This document shows positions 26,101-34,193 of a stretch of DNA of 34,193 nucleotides, one piece after another. Source of the stretch: Nocardiopsis sp. CNR-923 (GTDB lineage Bacteria; Actinomycetota; Actinomycetes; Streptosporangiales; Streptosporangiaceae); NCBI RefSeq assembly GCF_001942255.1, contig NZ_MKKC01000097.1, positions 1 to 34,193 on the forward strand. The letters are read 5' to 3'. How positions within the stretch are numbered: position 1 is the first letter of the stretch; each line of letters begins with the position of its first letter. The notes beneath the pieces are model-generated. The model saw only the letters and a list, made by a program, of their open reading frames with translations. It had not been told where the DNA came from and searched no databases. A program made the translations under genes and the position numbers.

Positions 26101-29100
26101 CGCTCCTCACCGAACGCCACGTGCAGGACGTCGGTGGCACGTCCGGCCCCGTCGTAGACGGTCTCAGTCTGTCGGGGGATGTCGGCGTCGTTCGCGGCGA
26201 CGAACAGGGTGTCGCTGGGGTCCTCGGCGTTGTGGTAGGCCGCGCGGGTCTTGACGATCTGGCCGAGGGAGTCGTGGAAGGTGTCGGTGATCAACCGCCC
26301 CCCGTCCACCCCTGGACTCGGGGACTGCGTCTGCCGGGGACGCAGGAAGCCGTCGAAGATCTCGTAGCTGGTGTTGTACTCGGTGGCGTTGCGGAGCGTG
26401 TGGGTGACGATGGAGGTCGGCGCGTCCTGACGGACGTGGTACTCGAACTTCGCCGTCGGGATGTCGGTGTCCGGGTCCCGGCCGGGCAGCCACACGCCCG
26501 TGAGACGGCCGAGCGGGTCGTAGCCCAGGCTCATGGTTCGGCCGTTGGCGTCGGTCTCGGACACCGGCAGGCCACGGGCGGGGTCGACGTATGTGGTGGT
26601 GGTGTGGCCGAGCGGGTTGGTCTCGGTGACCGATTCGGGCAGGCCCGCCGCGGTGTGGGTGTAGTCGGTGATGGTCACACCGTCGGCGGCGTCGGTCTCC
26701 GAGGCGGTGTTGCCGTACTCGTCGAAGGACGCCTGCTGCACCGTCTGGTAGACGGGCGCGCCGCCGGAGTAGGAGTCCAGCTTCTCGGTGCGGGTGGGCA
26801 GCCCGCGGGTGGGTGCGGCACCGTGGGCCAGGCCGTCGTAGGAGATGCGTTCGTCGGTGACGACGTCCGCGGGACGGTCAGGGGTGTTCTCGCAGTCCAC
26901 CGCGAGCGTCTCGTTGCGGGAGACGAGGTTGAGGATCCAGGCGTCGGTGTCGCTGACGTAGGTGGTGTTGACGCACTTCTCGTCACCGTCGACGGCCACG
27001 TCTCCGTGGTCGCGGATGCGGGTGATGGCCCCGGTGTCGTCGATGGTGTTGTCGACACGGGTCTCGAACCAGGTCCCGTCGGCCTTGCGGCTGAAGGTGA
27101 CCTTCTGTTCGGTCTGGACCATGTAGGCGGTCTGGGTACCCCAGTCGTGGGTGGCCTCGGCCGTGGTCCTCAACCAGGGGGTGCTGATCTCGCGGGAGAT
27201 CTCCTGGCCGCCCTCCCCGTTGCGGACGATGACCTCCAGGAGGGTGCCGTTGAGCTCCTTGCGGTCGGTGTGCTCGACGCCGCGCGAGTCGGTGACGGTG
27301 GCGCCCCGTGTTCCGCCGCCGGATGTCCGGTTGCCGTCCATGCCCTGGAAGTAGAGGTACTCGGCCTCGGTGCGGACGTCGCCCTCCTGGCCGGTGCGGA
27401 CGATGACGCGGTCGTATCCGCGCCAGTCCGCCCAGGTGCGGTACTTGTCCTTGACCATGCCGTCGGCCTCGGTGTACCGCCAGGCCGGGGTGCCCACGTA
27501 GTCGTAGCTGGTGGTCAGTGTGGGCTGGTCGGTGACCAGGTCGAGTTCGTTGACCTCGGTGACGACGTACTTGTGGAACCAGTCGGTCAGCTCCACCCCG
27601 CCTCGGGGGTCCATTTCACCGGGTAGCAGCGCTGGGTGTTGTCATGCGGTTTGGGGGTCTGGCCGTGGACGCACTCGGGCTCGGAGTAGGTGATGTCGAG
27701 CTGGGCTCCGGACTCGGTGAGAACCTCGGTGAGACGCCAGCGCAGCATCGGTGCGAGGTCATCCTCCGACGAGTCCACGCGGTTCGGCATCTGGGTGCCG
27801 CCGAAGGAGACCCTGGGCATGGTCTCGGTTCCGCCGACGTGGCCGGTGTGCTCGATGGAGTCCAGCCACAGGGTCGCACCGGTGCCGTCACCGGCTTCGG
27901 GGAAGGAGTGCTCCAGGGTCCAGGAGTCGACGGGCGCGTACTCTCGGCCCTGTCGGATCTGGGTGGTGACGGTGTCGAGCTTCTTGGTGGACCAGAACGT
28001 CGGTGTGTGGTGTCCCGCGCAGGAGGCGCTCGCCGCGCAGTCCAGGTCCAGGGGGACGTCGGGCCAGTGCTCGGCGTTGCCTGACGTGCGCTCGCCCGCG
28101 GCGCAGTCGAAGGTGTCGGTGGCCAGGCAGCGTTCGGAGGTGGAGAAGATCACCCGCGCCGGGGCTGTCGCGTACACGTCGTCGCTGCGCAGCCCGTACT
28201 CGATGCGGCTGATGTTGGCCGAGCGCACGTAGGGGGTGGCGGTGTTGGTGAGGTTGCGGCCGTAGTGGTTGGTCTCAGCGTCGTAGTAGTACGTCATGAC
28301 GTTGCCGTGCACGTCGACGACGTAGTCGAGGTTCCACTTGTAGGCCTGCTGGCACCAGGAGTCGCCGAAGGTTGGGTCGTAGCAGGGTTGGCCGGACTCG
28401 GCGGCGTAGACGGGCATCGTCTGCGTCGACGCGGTCTCGGGGTCTCCGCTGGACCAGCCCGGCAGGCGGTTGCGACCGAAGAAGTACTGGGTGCCGTCGG
28501 GGGTGGTGACCTTCCAGTACTCGCCGTCGTTGGCGCCGTTGCTGGCCCCGGTGAGCCGCTCGACCTTGGTGCCGTCGTCGTTGGTCAGCCGGTAGCTGCC
28601 GTCCTCGTGTTCGACGAGGGCGCCGGAGTGGCCGCTCATGGACAGGGTGACGTTGTCGGTGTTCCAGCACAGGTCGCCGGTCTGGTGTCCGGAGTCGGCG
28701 CACGCGGCGTAGCGGCGTTCGATCGCCCCGGGGGCGTAGGAGAAGCCGTCGCCGATCCAGGAGGTCTGGTTGTTGGAGGTGGCGATGCGTCCGTCGACCC
28801 CGCCGGAGGAGTAGCTCAGGCCCAGGGACGGTGCCAGTTGGCTGGGCGCGGGCGGGGTGGTCAGGCCGTAGGACCAGGAGAAGTCACCGGAGTGGGTGTT
28901 GACGTTCCAGGTGGAGGACGCCGACAGCTGGGTGGCGGTGTAGTCGCCGTTGCCTCCCGCGGCGGAGGCGGCCACGGCGAACAGGGCTCCCTGCTCGGGT
29001 GCGGCAGGCACGACGGCGCTCAGGGTCTGCTGCTGGACGTCGTTGTCCAGGTCCTCGGTGGAGCCCAGGACGACGGCGTCGCCGTCGCCGCAGGAGTCGT

Positions 29101-29989
29101 CGAGAACGCACTCGTCGAGTTCGGTGACCTGGAGGCGGGAGGCGTAGTCGCCACCGTAGGCCGCGGCGAAGTCGGCGTAGTCGATGTCCAGGGCGACCGG
29201 GGCGACGGTGGGTGAGGCGTCGGTGCGTGTGACCCGGAGCATCAGGCCGTTGATCCCGGTAGCTTCGGTGGTCTGCTGGTCCAGGACCTCCAGCCGGACC
29301 GACTCCACGGGTTCGGGAGACGTGTCGGCCTCGGTGTCGGTGCCGTCCTCGGTGGGTTCGGAGGTGTTCTCGTCGGCGGGTTCCCGACGCAGTTCCTCCC
29401 GTGCGGGCGACGGGCTGGGCTCGGGTGAGGGCTCCGCCTGATCCGAGGTGTCGTCGCTGTCCTCCTCCGAGGCCGTGAAGCTCTCGGACGAGTCCTCCCG
29501 GGGCCGTTCACCACCGCTGTCGGCGGCCGATGGCCGGTCTGGGTCGCCGGGTTCCTCCGCCGGTAGGTCCGGCTCTTCGTCCGCCCCCCGTCCGGTGTTC
29601 GTGTCCGCCCAGTGTTCGGGGATCTCCCAGTCGGAGAGGTCATCGCCGGTGACGGCGGTGACCGAGAACGGGGAGTCCGCCTGCGCGCTGAACGACCGTG
29701 CCTGTGCGCCGCCGAGGTCCACATCAGTGGTCGACACCTCGGGCCACTCCGCGTTCTCCGGTTCCGTCATGGCGGCCTCGGCCACCGCGTCGTCGCGCTG
29801 TGCCGCGGCGGCGGCCAGGTTCTGGCCGTCCACGGAGGGGACGTCGGTCGTTTCGGGGCGCGGGTTGTAGCCCATGGCCGACGCCGGGATGGCGTTCAGC
29901 AGGCTGACCATCAGCACGAGGGAGAGCGTGTAGGTGGTGCCTCTGCGGAGCGGTCCGGGACGGGCGGTCGTGTCGCGGCGGGGGGTCAC
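22801..29989 (-). CDS. Secreted RHS/YD-repeat polymorphic toxin with Hint and YwqJ-like deaminase tip (two frameshifts)
   Basis: The start is GTG 29989, with AGGAGG 6 bp upstream. Three frames follow one another (to 27587; 27614-25815; 26004-22801). One base missing near 27598 and one near 26006 account for both breaks and give a whole number of codons, about 2,396 residues. Order: signal peptide (1-38, ending IPASA); acidic Ser/Glu/Pro-rich linker (~130-245); N-terminal sheath region with NTHSGDFSWSYGL (~360); YD repeats (e.g. YDPLGRLTGV, YDALGRQTGL); RHS core NLGRFISVDPV (~1884); Hint domain SFVAGTPVLMADG (~2105) to VHN (~2265); and a 131-residue tip with zinc-dependent deaminase motifs NCAEIRAC and CLSC. 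The RHS shell should encase the tip, which Hint self-cleavage would release. The target nucleobase or nucleic acid is unknown. SUKH-3 immunity follows. Confidence 0.88.
23213..23296 (-). repeat. Hint-end homology segment, main toxin copy
   Basis: Counterpart of 21856-21939. It encodes VWTQAATVHNLTVQGVHTY of the expressed RHS toxin. The two copies are about 1.36 kb apart in direct orientation, so recombination between them would swap the tip and delete the SUKH-3 gene. Confidence 0.8.
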
Positions 29990-30063
29990 GGCGGTCCTCC
30001 TGCCTCTGGCCCGGTGGGACGGAGGCGGTCACGGGGGTGGGGGTGGTGGGAGGGTGGGGAAGG

Positions 30064-33000
30064 TCAGCTGTGGGTGTCGGGGAACTCTCCCGCGTACACG
30101 CGGGACAGGTCGCGGTCGTTGAGAACGCCGCGGTAGACGTGGACGTCGTCGATGTCACCGGTCCAGTGGTAGGTGTTGGAGCCGGAGTGCTGGGCGCTGC
30201 CGATCCGGATCGGGCCGTCGGCGTGCCAGGCGTGGTCGACCGCCACTCGGGACTCCTCGAATCCGTTGACGTGGAGCACGAGTTCTCCGCTGGTGTGGTC
30301 GTAGGCCCCGGTCAGGTGGGTCCACTCCCCCAGCCGTGCGGCCGTGGCGGAGTAGGCGTAGGTCCATCCGTCCGGGCCGGAGGCGGGGGCGTCGTCGTGG
30401 GGGGCCGTCTTGAACACCCACGCGTCCCGCGATCCCTGGTAGCCCAGGTGGAATCCGCTCTGGAACTCGCCCGCCTGGCTCACGGCCGTGGTGGTCTGGC
30501 CGCTCCCGGTCTCGTCCAGGCGAACCCAGGTGGAGACGGTGAAGCTGCGGTCGGTGCGCACGGCGGGGCCGCCCGTCTCGGCGTACTCGTCCATACCGTT
30601 GAGTCGGACTCCGGGGGACGCGGTGATGTCGTTCTCAGCGATGTTCCAGGCGGTGTCGGGGTCGGCGTCGAGGACGGCGTCGAGTCCGTGATCGGTGGAG
30701 TCGTCCACCGCGGTGCCGTCGAACTCGTCGAGCATCCAGCGGCCCTCGGCCGCCGCCGGCCGATTGGCCAGGCGCCATGCCTCGGAGGTGGTCTGGGTGT
30801 CGGAGACGGTGTCGTTGAGCACGAGGCGGTTCCACACCTTGACGTCGTCAATCGCGCCGGGCCAGTAGTAGTTGCCGTCGCCCTGGAAGAGTCCGCGTCC
30901 CATGGTGAGCGGGCCTTCGGCGTTCCAGGGGCCGGTGTGCGTGGCGGTGTCCTGTGCGACGCCGTCGACGTAGAGGGTGATCTGGCCGGTCTGTGCGTCG
31001 TGGGTGCCCAGCAGGTGGGTCCACGCGCCGACCTCGGCCGGTGCGGTGGACATGACGTAGGTCCAGTCGCGCGAGCCGTCCCAGAACTCGTCCTCGGGGG
31101 ACATCTTGAACACCCACTGGCCGGTGTTGCCCTGGTAGCCGAGGTGGAAGGCGCTTTGTTGGGTGCCTTCCTGGGCGACGGCGGTGTGGTGGGCGTTGGC
31201 GCGGTCCAGTTTGACCCAGGCCGAGACGGAGAAGGTTCCGCTGGTGTTGACGGCGGGGCCGTCCGCGGTGATCTCGTCGTAGGGGCCGGGGTCGCCGTCG
31301 GTGTAGCCGCTGGTGTGGACCGCGGTGCCCTCAAGGTGCGGGGTGGGGTTGGTGTCGGGGTCGCTGACCGAGCCGACACGGCCTCGGACCCAGTCCACGC
31401 CGTTGGAGAGGGTGGCGCCGCGTTCGGGGTCAGCTGTGTCGGTGGCTCTGTTCCCTTGTCCCTCGTCGAAGGGGAAGTGGGCGACCGGGTCGCTGGGTGG
31501 GGCGACGAGGAAGGAGTAGGCCAGCACGCAGTCGGAGGAGTTGCCGAAGGCGTCGACCGTGCGGGCGTAGATCCAGTTGGGCCCTTCCAGGCGGGGGGTG
31601 AGGGTCACGGTCACCGGTTCACCCGGGGTGGAGGGTGTGAGCTCGGTTGAGCAGGTGTCGTCGTTGAGGGCGTAGAAGTAGCTGGTGGCCTCCTCCACGC
31701 CGTTGTTGGAGAAGGTGAACTCTCCTGGTTGGCCCGGAGAGCCGTGGAACTGGTCGCCGATCGGGTAGTCGGTGGAGGTGACCTCGGGGCCCTGTTCCGG
31801 GCGCGAGGTGCTGACCGTCAGGTAGCAGTAGTCGGACCAGCCTGACCAGGAGGTGCCGTCGTGGGAGTTGGCGCGGTAGGCGATCAGCACGTCTTCGGGA
31901 AGGTCGTCGGATCGCACTGACTGGTAGGAGCCGGAGGACCAGACGGCCACGTTGGTGGAGGCGGTGTCCACGTCGCCGAGTCGTTGGCCGTTCACCCACC
32001 AGGCGAACCGGGTCTTGACCTTCTGCCGGTCGGCCGAGGTGGAGTCGCGGTCGCGGACGTAGGCGGTGAAGGTCGGCCGGGGCTCGTTGATCAGCCGGGG
32101 GGCGTCGGGGTCGGTGGAGCAGGTGCCGCCGTGGGAGTCGGAGAGTTCGGTGGGGATCTCGGGCGGGTTGTTGTAGTCGACCTGGAGTGTGGGGTTGGAG
32201 TCGAAGCGCCGCCAGTCCCAGTTGTTGGAGGATCGGGTCTCGTTGCCGCGCAGGCCGAGGGTGGTGGTGTTGTTACCCGCGTCGCGGCTCCACACGTAGC
32301 CGTCGGTGGCGTCGAACTCCACGGTCGGGGAGGCCCCGCCGGGGCAGGTGGAGCGGCCGGCGTTGATGGTCTGCGTGTCCAGCCTGGTGTTCCAGGAGGG
32401 CTGGGAGCTCCAGGTGGTGGCCGAGGTGATGGCGTTGGTGCGCCAGAGTTCGATGCTGGCGTTGGTGCACCCGTACGCGTGGGTCACGCGGGGGCGGAAA
32501 GTGGCCCGGATGATGTCGGCGTTGCGGGTGCGCGAGTCGATGCTGAACCGCCAGAACGCGCGCTTGGTACTGCCGTCCGAAGGTTCGTATCCGACACCGG
32601 GGTCGTGGGAGGTGGGGTAGTTCCAGTAGGACTGGCTGGGGTAGTTGCGGTCGACGTAGGTGCGCCCCACCCTGCTGACGGCGAGCGAGGGGTCGATGTA
32701 GACCGGGTACTCGGTCGCGGTGTCCCCCAGCATCGCCGCGTCGGGAACCAGCCGGATGGCGTCGGGACTCACATCGACGTCGAGGAGTTCGGTGCGCGCA
32801 CCGGCGGGCGCCATCAACGTGGGGTTTTCACTGGTCTCCTCCGCGCCCGCGGAGTCCCACATGGCGGGCGCCACCGCGCTGAAGACGCTCTCCTGCCCCT
32901 GGTCGCCGATGGCTTCGAGGGCGCCGTTGTCGGCGGTGCGCATGGTCACCCCCGTGGTGCCCAGCGCCAACTCCAGTGCGGCCAGGTCCTCGTGTTGGGC

Positions 33001-33573
33001 GGCTTCTGCGGTGTGCACGACCAGGATCTGGCCGAATCCGTCCGCTCCGGCGGTGAGCACCAGGTCGACGTCGGGGAGGACGTCGGCGTAAGTGGCCTGG
33101 GGGCCGTCCAACGTGGGCGCGGGCAGGTCCTCGTGCCAGCCGAGGTCGACGGAGTTGGAGCCCAGACCGATACTGGCCAGGTCCTGGTCGCCACCACCGG
33201 AGAAGACGATGTCCGCGCTGACCGCCCGTGGCCGGACGCTGCCGTCGGATGCCACGGCCAGGTCGGTGTCGACCGGTGTCCAGCCGTCCTCGCTCCGCAC
33301 CCGGACCGGATGGGCGCTCTGCTCCATGGTGAAGCTGCCGTCGGGGTTGGCCAGATGGCGGATGGTCTCGGTCGTGGCTGCGGTGACTTCGACCGATTCG
33401 CCGGATTCCTGGGCGAGGACCAGCGCCTCCCGGTCACTGACCAGGTCAGCGGCCGAGGCGGACGGGCCGCGGTCGGGCTCTTCCGTGGCGGAGGCGGGCG
33501 TGGTGGACAGAGCGGACATGAGGAGCACCGACGCCGTCACGGCAGCGAAGGATGCTCGCGCATGGCGGGGCAT
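30064..33573 (-). CDS. Secreted LamG / DNRLRE-type protein
   Basis: 1,169 residues from ATG 33573, with GGAG 7 bp upstream; the frame extends to 33702 but lacks a site there. The N-terminus is a Sec signal peptide (basic MPRHAR, hydrophobic core, STTPASA). Residues ~290-480 look like a DNRLRE-type beta domain (TYVDRNYPSQSYWNYP, FRFS-like AFWRFSIDS). Two LamG/concanavalin-like jelly rolls follow (~700-910 and ~940-1155), each with HLGYQG, WVFK and WTHL landmarks. LamG domains bind carbohydrate or cell surfaces. The gene precedes the RHS toxin by 74 bp on the same strand, and this pairing recurs in actinomycetes, so it is probably an adhesion or delivery partner (inference). Confidence 0.85.
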   Translation of the reverse strand: MPRHARASFAAVTASVLLMSALSTTPASATEEPDRGPSASAADLVSDREALVLAQESGESVEVTAATTETIRHLANPDGSFTMEQSAHPVRVRSEDGWTPVDTDLAVASDGSVRPRAVSADIVFSGGGDQDLASIGLGSNSVDLGWHEDLPAPTLDGPQATYADVLPDVDLVLTAGADGFGQILVVHTAEAAQHEDLAALELALGTTGVTMRTADNGALEAIGDQGQESVFSAVAPAMWDSAGAEETSENPTLMAPAGARTELLDVDVSPDAIRLVPDAAMLGDTATEYPVYIDPSLAVSRVGRTYVDRNYPSQSYWNYPTSHDPGVGYEPSDGSTKRAFWRFSIDSRTRNADIIRATFRPRVTHAYGCTNASIELWRTNAITSATTWSSQPSWNTRLDTQTINAGRSTCPGGASPTVEFDATDGYVWSRDAGNNTTTLGLRGNETRSSNNWDWRRFDSNPTLQVDYNNPPEIPTELSDSHGGTCSTDPDAPRLINEPRPTFTAYVRDRDSTSADRQKVKTRFAWWVNGQRLGDVDTASTNVAVWSSGSYQSVRSDDLPEDVLIAYRANSHDGTSWSGWSDYCYLTVSTSRPEQGPEVTSTDYPIGDQFHGSPGQPGEFTFSNNGVEEATSYFYALNDDTCSTELTPSTPGEPVTVTLTPRLEGPNWIYARTVDAFGNSSDCVLAYSFLVAPPSDPVAHFPFDEGQGNRATDTADPERGATLSNGVDWVRGRVGSVSDPDTNPTPHLEGTAVHTSGYTDGDPGPYDEITADGPAVNTSGTFSVSAWVKLDRANAHHTAVAQEGTQQSAFHLGYQGNTGQWVFKMSPEDEFWDGSRDWTYVMSTAPAEVGAWTHLLGTHDAQTGQITLYVDGVAQDTATHTGPWNAEGPLTMGRGLFQGDGNYYWPGAIDDVKVWNRLVLNDTVSDTQTTSEAWRLANRPAAAEGRWMLDEFDGTAVDDSTDHGLDAVLDADPDTAWNIAENDITASPGVRLNGMDEYAETGGPAVRTDRSFTVSTWVRLDETGSGQTTTAVSQAGEFQSGFHLGYQGSRDAWVFKTAPHDDAPASGPDGWTYAYSATAARLGEWTHLTGAYDHTSGELVLHVNGFEESRVAVDHAWHADGPIRIGSAQHSGSNTYHWTGDIDDVHVYRGVLNDRDLSRVYAGEFPDTHS

Positions 33574-33615
33574 GGCAGAGCTCCAACCCAGGTTCGGGGG
33601 ATCACCTCGTGGGGC

Positions 33616-33636
33616 ACCGTGCCGTCCGGGCACGGT
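33616..33636 (-). promoter_or_regulatory. Hairpin in the presumed leader of the LamG gene
   Basis: A perfect 8-bp stem ACCGTGCC/GGCACGGT with a 5-base loop, 42 bp upstream of the LamG start; outer CACCT/AGGTG can extend it. It could be a leader attenuator or simply a GC-rich fold. Confidence 0.35.
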
Positions 33637-33722
33637 AGGTGGTTGTCCTGGGACCGAACGGGAAGCTAGCAGCTGGGAATGCACTGCGCCACAGTGATAC
33701 ACAACACATCATTCCGTGCACA

Positions 33723-33736
33723 CATGTCACGACATG
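33723..33736. promoter_or_regulatory. Palindrome upstream of LamG, candidate operator
   Basis: CATGTC-AC-GACATG, 150 bp upstream of the LamG start in a locally AT-richer stretch. Its position suits a repressor site for the LamG/RHS operon. No cognate regulator is identified. Confidence 0.3.
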
Positions 33737-33903
33737 CAGCTTCCTCCACAGAATCGGCACTGAGATCCATTTTTTCCAAATCTGGCCGACTTCTGCACGT
33801 TTAAGTCGCACGTGCCCCGTGACCGGCGGGAAGGACGCGACCGCCATCACGAGAGCCGTGATCACAGCGCAGCGGTCGACCGCCACCCGACGAGAGCCCC
33901 GCC

Positions 33904-33950
33904 TCTTCTCATCCGATGGCCGCGGGTTCGAATCCTGCCGGGTGCGCCAC
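33904..33950 (+). repeat. tRNA-3'-end-like sequence, right copy (candidate attachment site)
   Basis: ATCCGATGGCC is followed by a good T-arm (GCGGG-TTCGAAT-CCTGC) and CGGGTGC-G-CCA. The acceptor strand implies a 5' partner GCACCCG, typical of actinomycete tRNA-Arg genes, but the 5' half, D-arm and an anticodon arm are absent. It is a direct repeat of 19294-19338. It resembles an attachment site left by an integrative element. Confidence 0.6.
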
Positions 33951-34015
33951 GGGACCCCCCCTACCCGCGCTAGGGAAGATGGTGTCCCTTTGAGTGGTGG
34001 AACTTCACAACCGCA

Positions 34016-34193
34016 CTAACCCCCGGGATGTGACCCGGGACCGATCTCGTTGGGACCCATCTGCCGCCCCGGCCCCCGCCCCTGATCACCCAGAAGCTCG
34101 ACCATGGACGCCTCGGAGAAGTAGCGGCGATCGCTCACCTGCCACTCATCGTGCATCTCGGCCAGCACCGCCCCCGCCAACCGCCCCAACGCC
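34016..34193 (-). CDS. IS256 family transposase, C-terminal end only
   Basis: The frame enters from the right edge and stops at 34016-34018 (TAG). It reads GRLAGAVLAEMHDEWQVSDRRYF, the conserved C-terminal signature of IS256-type (Mutator-like) transposases, then a Gly-rich tail (GRGPGRQMGPNEIGPG). The rest lies outside the window. The IS end is probably in 33960-34010, only tens of bases from the tRNA-like repeat. Confidence 0.82.
   Translation of the reverse strand, partial: ALGRLAGAVLAEMHDEWQVSDRRYFSEASMVELLGDQGRGPGRQMGPNEIGPGSHPGG

Noticed and set aside
23236..26157. Very long plus-strand open frame (973 codons) opposite the RHS gene; similar long frames at 26076-27626, 30037-31650 and 31984-33669
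   Set aside because: They are antisense to strongly supported genes, are Gly/Val/Arg-rich, show no motifs, and arise from high third-position GC.
33860..33950. A functional tRNA gene
   Set aside because: Only the T-arm and 3' acceptor strand fit; there is no D-arm, no pairing 5' acceptor strand and no proper anticodon arm.

Overview
The window is high-GC DNA from an actinomycete. Supporting signs are GC-rich third codon positions, GTG/TTG starts beside AGGAGG-type ribosome sites, a DUF397 gene, an EACC1-like protein and paired secreted LamG/RHS proteins. A Nocardiopsis-like member of the Nocardiopsaceae is my best guess, but nothing here proves the genus. This is an accessory region, with a cut-off IS at each end (ISL3 on the left, IS256 on the right) and a complete IS630-type element inside.

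Layout. 1-2.1 kb: the ISL3 transposase abuts a TPR gene that has lost its 5' end, followed by a small membrane protein. 2.1-3.0 kb: no gene seen. 3.0-3.8 kb: two overlapping small membrane-protein genes. 4.06-14.3 kb: a tightly packed minus-strand operon of nine genes, most joined by ATGA/GTGA overlaps: glycosyltransferase family 2, two HPr-kinase-like P-loop proteins, a HAD hydrolase, an MDR-type dehydrogenase, a TIM-barrel isomerase, a GT-B glycosyltransferase, an APH-type kinase and a fusion of an S-adenosylhomocysteine-hydrolase-like half with a Gfo/Idh/MocA oxidoreductase half. Three small genes (a HATPase and two hypotheticals) lie upstream on the same strand. Divergent from them are an XRE/TPR regulator and a coupled NAD-dependent dehydrogenase. 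The set looks like an uncharacterised sugar or pseudo-sugar biosynthesis system; no product can be named from sequence alone.

18.2-19.3 kb: a solitary type I-E-like CRISPR repeat, a short remnant gene tail, a DUF397 gene and an EACC1-like membrane protein. 19.3-33.95 kb: a polymorphic-toxin island between two diverged tRNA-3'-end-like direct repeats. On the minus strand it holds a secreted LamG/DNRLRE protein, a very large secreted RHS/YD-repeat toxin ending in a Hint domain and a YwqJ-like deaminase tip, its SUKH-3 immunity gene, and then an orphan toxin cassette. The orphan starts with a copy of the last part of the Hint domain, carries a different toxin tip (with an in-frame TAG) and has its own candidate immunity gene. 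An IS630-type element sits beyond it.

Four large genes are broken in the same way: one base is missing, usually next to a G/C run (near 6,445, 7,683, 26,006 and 27,598). Restoring one base at each site gives full-length proteins. A shared sequencing or assembly error is at least as likely as real decay, so I annotate these as single genes with frameshifts.
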